Of a stretch of DNA of 64,000 nt, positions 46,878 to 58,589 are shown in pieces. Both the position numbers and the translations under genes were made by a program. Numbering within the stretch: the first letter of the stretch is position 1; each line of letters opens with the position of its first letter. The DNA comes from Portunus trituberculatus. Its lineage: Eukaryota; Arthropoda; Malacostraca; Decapoda; Portunidae. The notes beneath the pieces were generated by a model. It saw only the letters and a list, made by a program, of their open reading frames with translations, was not told the origin of the DNA and searched no databases. Location of the stretch: NCBI RefSeq assembly GCF_017591435.1, contig NC_059272.1, positions 5,681,811-5,745,810 on the forward strand. The letters run 5' to 3'.

Positions 46878-47724
46878 GGAGGTAGTAGACACCTACCGAA
46901 ACGATAATTTATTCCCAGTGCTGTTTAATATCACTAGTTCAGGGGGTGCTGTGAACTTTCCATTAAAGCTAGTTGTGATCTCGCTTTGTCTCACAACTCA
47001 ATGGGGGCAGTCACAGCCTGCCCATTAAAGACAACTCTTCTTCACACAAAACTACATGCACTTATCACACACCTTTCACTTAAAGTAAAAAAAAAAAAAA
47101 AAAAATGCAACTGTAAATACAGCCTCTGAGTCTCCTGGTGAGAGGACTAGAAATGTCCCCAGGTCGGACTGCTCTCTAGGTGGCGACCCGAGATGTCCTG
47201 ACACCTCCCTCGACTTTTCTTCATTAACTACAGCAACCTTCGCGGTCATCGATCTAATTTTCAGTCTGTAGAACAAAACCTCTCCTCTACCAAACCTCAT
47301 TTTCTTTTCTTAACCGTAATACACCTCTCAGAGGCAACTGACAGTAGCCCCTTCCCTGTTCCCTCCTACTTTCTTTATCCACAGTTTTGTTCTAACTGGA
47401 TGTTGTGTCTATGTGCGCAACGACTTAACTTGGTCTCGTGCCCACGCAATAGTCACTATCTAAATTTACCTTTGACTATATTAAATTCTTTGACTATTTA
47501 ACTTTTAGAGTGGAGCACATTCTGTTCCCCTATCCATTCATGGAGATCTCCACACTTAGAGATTTCAAGATTCACCACCAGCTTTGGCTTTCTCCCTACA
47601 CTGGCCATCCTGGTGAACCAGCATTCAACTTGGTTATCTTTCATAACCTACAGCAGCTTGTGCAATACTCTACTCATATTCCTGGCCATCTTGGACATCC
47701 TCCAATCACATTCTGTTTTATTTT
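46878..47724 (+). mobile_element. LINE B copy 5: 5' UTR and endonuclease, runs into gap
   Basis: 5' UTR starts ggaggtagtagacacctacc, shared with copy 3, and includes an A-run at 47085-47105. Coding remnants then read STKPHFLFLTVIHLSEAT-like codons and ISTLRDFKIHHQLWLS (about 47548), an EEP block with the catalytic Asn changed to Lys. Broken. Confidence 0.75.
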
Positions 47725-48224
47725 NNNNNNNNNNNNNNNNNNNNNNNNNNNNNNNNNNNNNNNNNNNNNNNNNNNNNNNNNNNNNNNNNNNNNNNNNNNN
47801 NNNNNNNNNNNNNNNNNNNNNNNNNNNNNNNNNNNNNNNNNNNNNNNNNNNNNNNNNNNNNNNNNNNNNNNNNNNNNNNNNNNNNNNNNNNNNNNNNNNN
47901 NNNNNNNNNNNNNNNNNNNNNNNNNNNNNNNNNNNNNNNNNNNNNNNNNNNNNNNNNNNNNNNNNNNNNNNNNNNNNNNNNNNNNNNNNNNNNNNNNNNN
48001 NNNNNNNNNNNNNNNNNNNNNNNNNNNNNNNNNNNNNNNNNNNNNNNNNNNNNNNNNNNNNNNNNNNNNNNNNNNNNNNNNNNNNNNNNNNNNNNNNNNN
48101 NNNNNNNNNNNNNNNNNNNNNNNNNNNNNNNNNNNNNNNNNNNNNNNNNNNNNNNNNNNNNNNNNNNNNNNNNNNNNNNNNNNNNNNNNNNNNNNNNNNN
48201 NNNNNNNNNNNNNNNNNNNNNNNN
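47725..48224. other. Assembly gap of 500 N
   Basis: Exactly 500 unknown bases between LINE B copy 5 and the Tigger element. Confidence 0.99.
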
Positions 48225-49537
48225 GAAGCCTGCCTTATGGGAGATATGAACGATGTCTTTCCTTACTGCTGTAACATCGACAGGGACTTCCTGTTTACGT
48301 TCCACGCACTCAGGCCACAAATTACGCCAACATCCATTCATTGCCGACTTGGACACCTCCTTCCATGACTCGTCGATGTTGTCGATCCCCTTTTTAATGT
48401 TATAATCCTTCCAAAATTGTTTCATGGTCGGCTTGTCAGGGGTGTCAATGCAGGCCAACAGCTGTTTCATGGTGCGCCGCTGGTAATAGGCCTTGAAAGT
48501 AGCGATGACTCCTTGGTCCATCGGCTGGATGAGGGCAGTTGTGTTTGGGGCATAAACATGACCTCAATATTATCTGCCCAGTCATTCATGCTCTCTGGGT
48601 GGCTGGGGCGTTGTCACACAGCAAGAGAAATCTGTTAGCAATGTTGTTTTGGGCAGCATATTCTTTTAGGAATTTGGAGAGGTATCCTGTCACGTAACTT
48701 TGCATGATAACAGTCGTCATCCACCCTTTTGTTTGCCTTCCATACTACGGGCAAATATTCCTTAATATAGCCAGACAGAGCTCTTGGGTTTTGGGAATGG
48801 TAAATAAGGCATGGTTTAAGCTTAAGATCACCAGCGGCATTCCCCCCCACCAATAATGTTAACCTGTCTTTAGATGCCTTGAATCCTGGTGCCGACTTCT
48901 CCTCCTTTGCTATAAACGTTCTCGATGACATCTTCTTCCAATACAGGCCTGTCTCGTCAAAGTTTAGAACCTGCTTGGCTGAATAACCTCCTTCCTCGAT
49001 GCGCTCTTTAAGCAAAGGCTTGAAGGCGTTTGCAGCGGTTGATCCGAACTCGCTGCCTCCCCACTAACCTTGAGGTTGTGTAGACTCCCACGATGTTTGA
49101 AACGTTCAAACCACCCCTTACTGGCCTTGAAGGACACTGTCTCGCCTATGTTGAATTCTGGTTTCAGGTCCTCCCACAGGCTCAGTGCCTTAGTAGTAAC
49201 GAGTTGGGTAGAAAGAGGCATGCGGCGGTGTGTGTGGTCTTCAATCCATAGCCTCAGCAAACGTTCCAATTTTTCCATAATCGGTTCCCTGTTACGAGTT
49301 GTTGTGTGTTTGTGCAGGTTTGTGACTTGGTTGGCCTGCTGCTTCACTTGTACTTTTTCTGGAGAACTGTTGATACAGTTGATTGAGATAAACCAAGGGC
49401 ACGAGCAATAGAGTTTACCCCTTCACCACCCTCATGACGAGTCACAATGTTCAACTTAATATCAAGGCCAATGCTCTTTCTCGATTTTTAGCCTTATCTC
49501 CCGGTGGAGAACAATCGTTGGGTCGCTTGGAAGCCAT
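48225..49537 (-). pseudogene. Tigger transposase, frameshifted and truncated by gap
   Basis: The ATG at 49537 opens MASKRPNDCSPPGDKAKNRE. After a shift come IKLNIVTRHEGGEGVNSIAR and ALGLSQSTVSTVLQKK (psq-type HTH). A CENP-B-like HTH follows (PIMEKLERLLRLWIEDHTHR, KGWFERFKHRGSLHNLKVSG). The DDE domain has QVLNFDETGLYWKKM (first D), then SAPGFKASKDRLTLL, LLLCDNAPATQRA (second D) and QPMDQGVIATFKAYYQ (third D). The last helices run into the gap. At least four frame breaks. It would mobilise at TA. Confidence 0.88.
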
Positions 49538-49639
49538 CACTAAGTTCACTTGATCACAAATAAGCACAAAAAGAAGTTTAGAGCGAGCGTGATAGAGTTG
49601 TTGTTGCACAATCAAAACAGCGGAAAGACTGTGGTGTGT

Positions 49640-49821
49640 TTACTGCACGGGCCGCGGGTGGATGGAGGCGCTGCGATCGCGATTGCGATCGCGATTGCGA
49701 TTGGTCAATCCGATCGTTAACCGAATTTTGGCGATCGTTAACCAAAAAATAGGGATTAATTTGGAGGGATCGTATGAGCGAAATATCGTTAAGTAGTCGA
49801 TCGTTAACCGAGGGACACCTG
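49640..49821 (-). repeat. Tigger 5' end with internal gatcgttaacc / gcgatcgc repeats
   Basis: Three or more copies of gatcgttaacc and an alternating gcgatcgcgattgcgatc run, possibly transposase-binding subterminal repeats. Confidence 0.7.
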
Positions 49822-49823
49822 TA

Positions 49824-51296
49824 CATTAATAACAACATAGTAGAAATACTTCCCTACCATCAAGGAAACCCAGATAACCTAAATAACAATAATCACTTAA
49901 CATCCAAAATCACAATACACAAAATTAAAAACGTCTTAAAACAATTAAAAAATAACACACCAGGATACTCTAAAATAAATAAGACCATTCTTCAGAATCT
50001 ACCAGATGAAGTCTTAGAAATATTCACAAAACTTCTCAACATATCGCTATCCATGGGATATTTTCCAAACATATTCAAACACTCTAAAATAAAATTGATT
50101 CCCAAACCAAACAAACCAACAACAGACCCCAATAACTTCCGCCCCATATCACTACTTGAAGTACCTGGCAAAATCTACGAAAAAATCATTAACGAGAGAG
50201 TCAGAACTTTTCTAGAACACAACATGGTTTCCGCAAACACAGATCAACAGACACAGCCCTAGCAACAATCACAGAAACCATTTCAAAATCCCTCTCAGAC
50301 AAAAAACAGTGTTGTATAGTTTTAAGAGATGTCTCCAAGGCATTTGACAAAGTATGGATAAATGGTCTCAAATACAAGTTGCAGCAGATACAACTTCCTG
50401 GAATAATAGCTAAACTACTTTGTAACTTTCTCGACAATAGATCAGCCTCTATTTCACTAAATAGTTTCGAAGGCCCAAGCTTTCAACTCCTCAGTGGTGT
50501 ACCACAGGGGAGCAGCCTATCACCCACACTTTACACAATATATACATACGACATACCCCCACCAATTACAGACGGGATAAACATACAATACGCAGACGAT
50601 ATCACACAAATTATAACCCAGGCAGGAAAATCAAGAAATATGCTAACAAAAAAGATAGAGAAGGAAATTAAAAACATAAATGACTTTGAGAACAAATGGA
50701 AAATAAAAACCAATACATCAAAATTCACTATCCTTCCCATAGCTTTATTAAAGACAACCCCGGTTTACATCGAAGGAAACTTAATACCCTACTCAAATGA
50801 AGCTAATGTATTAGGATTAAAACTCTGCCCTCGTGGATACAGCAAACATGTCACACATATAATCAAAAAAGCTTCCCATGCACTCAAAGTAATAAAACGC
50901 TTTGAAACACTAAACACCAACATAAAATTGCATTTAGTCAAAGCATGTGTCCTTCCTATCCTTACATATCCAACATACACACTTAATGCACTCTCAAAAC
51001 AACAAATGATTTCACTATAACGAATACAAAACAGAGCATTAAGGTTTGCACACCAAGAGAAATACCCATACACGAAAACAACACAGGAACTACACTCATT
51101 ATCAAACCTTGACTCTTTAAACATCACATTCCATAAAAGAGGAAACATAATTAAACAAAAAATAGAGAACGTACTTAAGGATACAGCATACATTACAGCA
51201 ACCAATGATTACAGACACGAAAATGAACACAATTGGTTTCGGAAACCTATAACGTATCTTAACAAAATTAACCCATCCCCCATGTTCACAAAATAG
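49824..51296 (+). pseudogene. LINE F copy 2 RT, frameshifted
   Basis: Reads KNVLKQLKNNTPGYSKINK, IKLIPKPNKPTTDPNNFRPI, SLLEVPGKIYEKIINERV, then after a shift near 50225 VLRDVSKAFDKVW, SGVPQGSSLSPTLYTIY and IQYADDITQI (YADD intact), and the thumb IKLHLVKACVLPILTYPTYT. A stop lies at about 51018, and the C-terminal block continues in frame (RIQNRALRFAHQEKYPYT) to about 51296. Close paralogue of 53773-56736. Confidence 0.87.
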
Positions 51297-51424
51297 CAGA
51301 CTGACCAGAAATACATACCTTGGAGACATATGACATGAAACATACAACACACCAATCCCACATGGCCTAGAATACAATATAACAACTAACAGACAAAATA
51401 CAAGGATAGTTTTCTCTCTCCTTT

Positions 51425-51840
51425 GCTCTGCGCCCTGAGTTGCTGGAGAGGAAGTGTGGATTCTAACGGTCGTGTAGAGCTTGGTGGCTCCCGTTACCAC
51501 TTTCCCTCTCCGGCAAGGGGTGGTGTACACCGGCAATGTCTGCAGACAACCGGCAGCGGAGGAAGGTTGAGGGGAAACATTACATCCACCAGTATCTCCA
51601 TTAAAACTCCCACCAATTAATCTAACTCTTCCAAATACAAAAACATACACAAACAAAACACAGCACACTAAGACAGTTTTCATGCGCCCTCTGCTCTGCG
51701 CCCTGAGTTGCTGGGGAGGAGGTGTGGATTCTAGCGGTCGTGTAGAGCATGGTGGCTCCCGTTACCACTTTCCCTCCCCGGCAAGGGGTGGTGTACACCG
51801 GCAATGTCTGCAGACAACCGGCAACAGGGAGAGGCAAAGC
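51425..51840 (+). repeat. LINE F 3' UTR: tandem structured block, 268-bp period
   Basis: Both units start gctctgcgccctgagttgct and contain ggtggctcccgttaccac and ggcaaggggtggtgtacacc, with local inverted repeats. The same pair recurs at 56684 and 56923 in copy 1. Confidence 0.85.
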
Positions 51841-51875
51841 AGGAAACTAATATATAGATAAAAAAAAAAAAAAAG

Positions 51876-52388
51876 GGGACCCTTATCAGTTTGATAAAGA
51901 GCCACAAATTATTAATGAATTATTGACTAGAGTAAGCCGCAAGGGTGAGCAATAATTAAAAACTACTTAGCAAGACGGTTTGCTCGTCATCTTTACACTT
52001 CCACTTTATTTCCTTTCCCACTATTGCCCTCACCACTTCCCTTCCCACCAACTTTTACTCTTCATAGTTTCACCCATCTTTTCTATCCCCCCCTTCAACG
52101 TTCAACGTTCAACAACCCGCTTCATCACCGCCGAATAGGTCAAGGTGAACCCGCGGGCATTGCCTCAAGGGGGCCCTCAGAGGGCTGCCTTAAGCCTGTT
52201 CGGTAGGTCAGGCAACCACTTGGTCAGGGTTAGGCGCGGGTAGGGCCATCTCGACGGTTGTTAGCAGCCGGTTGGTCAAACTGCCCTGCATAGGCAGGCT
52301 CCTTCCATATTTCTATCCTGTATTAGCTGTGGTCTTGCGTCGGGCTTCGGCCCCATTATAGGACATATTGTACTGATATGTAACAACC
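51876..52388 (+). promoter_or_regulatory. LINE F copy 1 5' UTR
   Basis: GC-rich, structured sequence in an otherwise A-rich element, with short hairpins (gacg-gtttgct-cgtc near 51976; gggggccctc-agag-ggctgcc near 52170) and a ttcaacg triplet at 52094-52114. It probably holds the internal promoter, as in other jockey-type LINEs; that role is inference. Confidence 0.55.
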
Positions 52389-53822
52389 ATGCCTCGTGTG
52401 AAGATCAAAGCGACGGACCCCAAGGACCCAAGACTGAAAAACTTTCTCCTAGAAACTCTAGCAAAACACGACATATATATAACAAAACTGATTCCTCTCT
52501 TTGATGGATTTGTTATCATAACCGGCAACGATCAAGATCAAGACAAGCTCTTCAACCCCAGCACAACAGAAGACCTTCAAAAGAATCACCTCTACCCACT
52601 GATTCCACCAGAATTAAAAGCAAACCGTTCAGTAATCATTCCTAACGTAGACAACCATATCTATAAAAATCAGGAAAATGAAATAAAGACTGAAATTGAA
52701 GAAAAGAACACCTGGACAGCTAACCAAGTGGACTCGGTTTTCAAGTTTCCTAACTCACGTATACTCAAAATCACATTCAAACAAACAGCAATAGCTAAAA
52801 AATGTCAAACAAACGGCCTAAGAGCTTTCCAGATGAGCATCCCCTTCCATAACATTAAACAAGAATTTTTTTACAGTATCCAAACATGCTTTAAATGTTA
52901 TGAAATAGAAAAACACAACACCAACCAATGTCAAAAGCCAAAAGAATTCAAAGTATGCAGCGAATGTGCCAATCAAGGACACACATGGAAAGAATGTACC
53001 AGCCAACATAAAAAATGCCTCAACTGCGACGGAGATCATAGAACTCTCGCAGCAAAATGCCCAAGACGGAAGGAAGCAATAAAAGAAAAAAGATCAAACA
53101 GCCAACATAACAACATGACATACAGCCAAGCCACACAACACCAGAAATACACCAACACTCCACCACCACCACCACCACCCCAGAGCACTGGAGACACCTT
53201 TGCAAAGATAATAACATGTGTAATACATGCACACACGATCAACATGGCAAATCCTGGAACATATGAAAAGGAGCTTAATAATATGTTAAAGTTGAACAAC
53301 CTGCCTACCATTAAAGCACCAGTAAACCCTCCATCACTGAAAATTATCACAAGTGCCGCCCCTACACAGACAACTACCTCAAGCAGCGACACCACAAAAA
53401 GCACAAATCAACAAGGATTGAACACAAACAACATAAACTCCACCAGAGCCATGGAGGAGGAAACAGTCGGCATAGAAGTAGAAAATGACACACCAGCAAA
53501 ACACACAGACACTGTTACAAAAACTCTTTCCAAAGACATTGGCATCATAATTTACACACCAGAGTCCACTGGATGGCCTAAACAACAGCTCACTAAAACA
53601 GACCTAATAGAAGCATTAGAAAACAGGAAATATAAACTCACATTTACAGACAAAACATACACATACTTCCAGATCATACAAGGCATAATGGACGACAAAA
53701 TAACACTCGAAAAGTGCTGGGAGAAGGTAGCAGATGATCAATTCAAAAAGATAAGACACGGCACAAACATAGAAAGAACACCACCCCCAAGAAGAGAAAA
53801 ACTACGTAAAAACTCATTCTAA
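52389..53822 (+). CDS. LINE F ORF1: zinc-knuckle nucleocapsid-like protein, 477 aa
   Basis: Starts MPRVKIKATDPKDPRLKNFL with accaccATG context. An N-terminal region of about 160 residues precedes three zinc knuckles: C167-C170-H176-C181 (CFKCYEIEKHNTNQC), C190-C193-H198-C203 (CSECANQGHTWKEC) and C210-C213-H217-C224 (CLNCDGDHRTLAAKC). This is the usual set in jockey/I-type ORF1. A Pro run (about residues 258-266) and a Thr/Ser/Asn-rich C-terminus follow. It would bind element RNA and form the RNP. No internal stop. The last 50 nt overlap the ORF2 frame. Codons favour A-ending forms (AAA, ATA, ACA). Confidence 0.88.
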   Translation: MPRVKIKATDPKDPRLKNFLLETLAKHDIYITKLIPLFDGFVIITGNDQDQDKLFNPSTTEDLQKNHLYPLIPPELKANRSVIIPNVDNHIYKNQENEIKTEIEEKNTWTANQVDSVFKFPNSRILKITFKQTAIAKKCQTNGLRAFQMSIPFHNIKQEFFYSIQTCFKCYEIEKHNTNQCQKPKEFKVCSECANQGHTWKECTSQHKKCLNCDGDHRTLAAKCPRRKEAIKEKRSNSQHNNMTYSQATQHQKYTNTPPPPPPPQSTGDTFAKIITCVIHAHTINMANPGTYEKELNNMLKLNNLPTIKAPVNPPSLKIITSAAPTQTTTSSSDTTKSTNQQGLNTNNINSTRAMEEETVGIEVENDTPAKHTDTVTKTLSKDIGIIIYTPESTGWPKQQLTKTDLIEALENRKYKLTFTDKTYTYFQIIQGIMDDKITLEKCWEKVADDQFKKIRHGTNIERTPPPRREKLRKNSF

Positions 53823-56736
53823 ATCTACATTCAATACGAAACTTAAGATAATACAACACAACGTCCTACAGTGGAAAAATCGTAGACATGCACTCTACAA
53901 CACATACAGACACATAGACCCAGACATTATTCTCATAAACAGCCACTGTCTCCCAAACAGCACACCATTAAAAATAACAGGCTATAAGACATACCAGAAA
54001 AACACATTAGAATCTCCCTCTGACGGAACAGCAATAGCAATAAAACGTCATATTAACCACAAGATAATAGATCATTATATATCTGACCTTATTGCCATCA
54101 AAGTGGAAACAAGCACTGGACCAGTTATTATCTCCACCTTATACCAACCACCCTCTCGTGACTATCTTCCAACTCCAGACTTCACTGCTCTTTTCCGAAT
54201 GAACCTACCTGTATATATGATCGCAGACCTCAATGCGAACCATCAAATTCTGGGCTACACATATACGAATAACAAAGGACGACAAATCAACACACTAATA
54301 CAACATAGAACCATGCAACACGTAGGACCTCACTTCCCTACCTTTTATACTAGAAATAGAGGAACAACACCAGACATAGTTCTAACAAATTATAAAACAT
54401 ACCATAACACACACGTCATGCAAGGCCCCATCACCACCAGCGACCACATGCCAATTATCATGACTATATCGACAGCACCAATTCCAATTCCGGCTCCTCC
54501 TAGGATAAATTACAGGAAAGCTGACTGGGACAAGGTTAAAAATGAAATAGAGTCAAGAATGGAAGTCCCAAACTTAGATCAAACAAACATTGAAGATATT
54601 GACCAGGCAATAGAAACTTGGTACACTATCATAAATGAGTCAATAAAAAAACATATACCGATTACACATTATAAACAGCTACCAGCTCCAAAACTCACCC
54701 ATAGCACAATATCCATAATGATAAGTTATAATGAACTACGGGATCATGCAGCAGTAAACGGATGGACAATACAACATTACAGACACTTTAAAATTTTACA
54801 GGCACTTTTACAGGAAAAACTAATACACGAAGCTAACAAAAACTGGAACGACACAATAAAAAAAACAGCAGACATCTATCATGATCCACAAAAGTTTTGG
54901 AAAAAAATAAAAATTCTCTGTGACCAAAGCACTCCAGAACCTGACTACATACTAGATGACAACAACATAAAACTCTACACCCCAGAACAACAAGAAAAGG
55001 AACATAGAAAGATATGGGAGGAAGTTTTTGGAGAGAATGAGAACGACTCAGACAATGATAACGAAGAAGATGAACACGCTTATGAACATGCAAACATACA
55101 TGAATTCCTGCTAAATAATGCTCACAGAATCACTCCCTACAATAACTCTGACCACTCTCGCCTTAATAACACACCACTAGACCATGTTATAACCACGGAA
55201 GACATAAAACACACAATAAAACGCACAAAGAACACAGCCCCAGGTTCAAGCAACATAAGTAAGCTTGTACTTACCAACCTTCCAGAAAAAGCAATACACA
55301 CACTATGTAATATATACAATGCCGCTCTATCTTCAGGATACTTCCCAGACATCTGGAAGAAATCCATCATAAAACTTATCCCAAAACCTGGCAAAACACC
55401 GCACAAAACCGCAAACTATAGACCAATATCTCTTCTTGAAGTGCCAGGTAAAATTTTTGAAAGAATTATTAACTCAAGACTGAAAAACTTTTTAGAATTT
55501 AACAACAAATATAATAACAACCAATTTGGATTCAGATCCAATAGAGGTACCCACCAAGCCCTAGCATTGATAACGGAACAAATAGCTCAGAATAAAAGTG
55601 ATAATGGCCAATGTCAAGTAATTCTAAGAGATATTTCAAAAGCTTTCGATAAAGTATGGCATTTAGCGCTCAAATACAAGATTTTACAGCTAAACATCCC
55701 AACAACAATAGAAAAGCTACTATGTGACTTCCTTGATGACAGAACTGCCCAAATAAAAATAAAAGATCACACAGGCCAAGTAATACACATACAATCAGGT
55801 GTACCTCAAGGAAGCGTCATCTCTCCGACTCTCTTCACAATATACACCAGTGACATCCCCCATCCTAGGCACGGAACCAATATATATTATGCTGATGATA
55901 TTACACAAATCACAGGGTACCCAGGAAAGTCCAAAAAAATGCTGAACCTAATTACAGAACGAGAGATTAAAACAATCAACACTTATGAAAAAAGATGGAA
56001 AATTAAAACAAACTTAAATAAATTCACTCCATTACATATAGCAGTAAAAAACACTATTCCTCTTACAATAGATGAAAATTACATAGACTTCTGTAGAGAA
56101 GGCACAAGTTTGGGCTTGATAATTTCAAACGGTTACATCTCACACGTAAAAAATAGGAAAATAAAAGCAAATATGGCACTAAATAAAATCTACAGGTTAA
56201 AAAGTCTACCGGAAAAAATAAGAACCCACCTGGTCAAAGCACTAATTCTTCCAATTCTACAATATCCCCCTATCCCCTTACATGCAATAAGTGATACCCA
56301 ACTAAGTACACTACAAAAGGTACAAAATAAGGCTCTCAGATTCTCCACTCAACAATACTACCCATACACAATGACAACAGAAGAAATACACATACATACC
56401 AACACAAAACCACTAAACATTTTCCTACACGAGCAAGCACAAAAAATATGGTCATCTCTGGAACACACACAGAATGAGACATACCTACAATTAATACAAA
56501 AGAAAGATAACATTCGAAAATACCACAGAGACTATCCTAGCAGTCTGGAAAAATACAATTTAACATCATACCAAAATACAAATAAGGAAGTTTTACTTAC
56601 CATCTCACTTCATCACTACTCAAACCAATACTTAAGCTCTTCTGAAGAGCAATGGACCTGGGGAAGTTCGGGTGAGTCGTCCTCTGCCTCACGCCCTGAG
56701 TCGCCTGGGTGGGGGGGCTGTCAGAAGCGGTTGTGA
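53773..56736 (+). CDS. LINE F ORF2: endonuclease-reverse transcriptase, about 970 aa, start unclear
   Basis: The frame is open from 53773 to 56736. Endonuclease coding starts near 53842 (IIQHNVLQWKNRRHALYNTY), yet the first ATG in frame is 54103, inside that domain. Motifs: PDIILINSH, MIADLNANHQILGY (GDFN-type block), GTTPDIVLTN and TTSDHMPI (EEP catalytic). RT has KLIPKPGKTPHKTANYRPI, VILRDISKAFDKVW, SGVPQGSVISPTLF at 55795, YYADDITQI with the YADD at 55888, and thumb LVKALILPILQYPPI. No RNase H. It nicks target DNA and primes reverse transcription. ACG at 53836 sits where a start might be expected; frameshift or reinitiation from ORF1 is the alternative. Confidence 0.87.
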   Translation, partial: KEHHPQEEKNYVKTHSKSTFNTKLKIIQHNVLQWKNRRHALYNTYRHIDPDIILINSHCLPNSTPLKITGYKTYQKNTLESPSDGTAIAIKRHINHKIIDHYISDLIAIKVETSTGPVIISTLYQPPSRDYLPTPDFTALFRMNLPVYMIADLNANHQILGYTYTNNKGRQINTLIQHRTMQHVGPHFPTFYTRNRGTTPDIVLTNYKTYHNTHVMQGPITTSDHMPIIMTISTAPIPIPAPPRINYRKADWDKVKNEIESRMEVPNLDQTNIEDIDQAIETWYTIINESIKKHIPITHYKQLPAPKLTHSTISIMISYNELRDHAAVNGWTIQHYRHFKILQALLQEKLIHEANKNWNDTIKKTADIYHDPQKFWKKIKILCDQSTPEPDYILDDNNIKLYTPEQQEKEHRKIWEEVFGENENDSDNDNEEDEHAYEHANIHEFLLNNAHRITPYNNSDHSRLNNTPLDHVITTEDIKHTIKRTKNTAPGSSNISKLVLTNLPEKAIHTLCNIYNAALSSGYFPDIWKKSIIKLIPKPGKTPHKTANYRPISLLEVPGKIFERIINSRLKNFLEFNNKYNNNQFGFRSNRGTHQALALITEQIAQNKSDNGQCQVILRDISKAFDKVWHLALKYKILQLNIPTTIEKLLCDFLDDRTAQIKIKDHTGQVIHIQSGVPQGSVISPTLFTIYTSDIPHPRHGTNIYYADDITQITGYPGKSKKMLNLITEREIKTINTYEKRWKIKTNLNKFTPLHIAVKNTIPLTIDENYIDFCREGTSLGLIISNGYISHVKNRKIKANMALNKIYRLKSLPEKIRTHLVKALILPILQYPPIPLHAISDTQLSTLQKVQNKALRFSTQQYYPYTMTTEEIHIHTNTKPLNIFLHEQAQKIWSSLEHTQNETYLQLIQKKDNIRKYHRDYPSSLEKYNLTSYQNTNKEVLLTISLHHYSNQYLSSSEEQWTWGSSGESSSASRPESPGWGGCQKRL

Positions 56737-57060
56737 GAAGCGGGTGGCTTCCGCGGTAGCTTCTCCCCAGGTGAGGGGTGGTGTCTACCAGCTCTACCAG
56801 CATGGCATCTGGCAGTGGGGGGAGGAAGATGACGCCGTGCACCCTAGCGTCCACACTCAGCATTTCGGAAGGAAAGCAATGAGTGCTACATAATTCAATT
56901 CTCACACAAACCGAGTCCCCAACCTCTGATCTGGGCCCTGAGTCGTCGGGAGGGGGTAGCTGAAACCGATAACTGGAGCAGCTGGGTGGCTCCCCCGGGC
57001 AGTTTTTCTCCATGGCGAGGGGTGATCACCCCCAATGGTACTGCAGCTACCCGGTAGCGG
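56684..57060 (+). repeat. LINE F copy 1 3' UTR: doubled GC-rich block, 239-bp period
   Basis: Units from 56684 (cctctgcctcacgccctgag) and 56923 (cctctgatctgggccctgag), each with ggtggct(t)cc and gaggggtg-type elements. They are homologous to 51425-51840. The first unit overlaps the last ORF2 codons. Confidence 0.8.
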
Positions 57061-57242
57061 ACAAAGAGCTGGAAGGACTTGATAAGAGTGAGTGACATCA
57101 GTAAGTATTCTAGAAAGAAAATGCACTAATAACCCTCATATTTGTTCCTAGGACCCACCACTGACTTCTTGTTGTTAGACTTAGTTATTGTTTGGTAGGG
57201 TAGATGGGTTTTGTCAGGGAAAAAAAAAAAAAAAAAAAAAAA

Positions 57243-58498
<1,256 letters not shown>

Positions 58499-58588
<90 letters not shown>
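58499..58588. repeat. (TA)n at the tail of the antisense SINE
   Basis: Perfect TA, 90 bp, directly after agtccacatag in SINE sense. Confidence 0.95.

Positions 58589-58589
<1 letters not shown>

Larger units (their letters stand above)
48225..49821 (-). mobile_element. Tigger/pogo transposon, 3' end lost in gap, antisense
   Basis: The complement starts at 49821 with caggtgtccctcggttaacg, preceded by TA (49822-49823), the pogo/Tigger target. The 5' UTR at 49640-49790 contains repeated gatcgttaacc and gcgatcgcgatt units. The transposase gene follows to the assembly gap. Confidence 0.9.
49824..51875 (+). mobile_element. LINE F copy 2: ORF2 3' half, double 3' UTR motif and poly(A)
   Basis: A jockey-like RT fragment whose 5' side is cut by the Tigger insertion. 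The coding part is followed by a 3' UTR with two copies of a GC-rich block (51425, 51693) and an A-run at about 51860-51874. Immediately followed by LINE F copy 1. Confidence 0.88.
51876..57242 (+). mobile_element. LINE F copy 1: near full-length jockey-like retrotransposon
   Basis: A 5' UTR (51876-52388), ORF1 with zinc knuckles, ORF2 with EEP and RT but no RNase H, a 3' UTR with a doubled GC-rich block, and a poly(A) of about 23 (57220-57242). The + strand is strongly A-rich through both ORFs. It is the best-preserved TE in the window: both long frames are open. The 5' UTR directly follows the poly(A) of copy 2. Confidence 0.9.

Noticed and set aside
47510..48521. Frames crossing the second N gap
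   Set aside because: They join unrelated LINE B and Tigger sequences through N; only the flanking parts were annotated.
56672..57126. Short frames in the GC-rich LINE F 3' UTR, both strands
   Set aside because: They overlap a repeated non-coding block, are not conserved between the two units, and have no domain.
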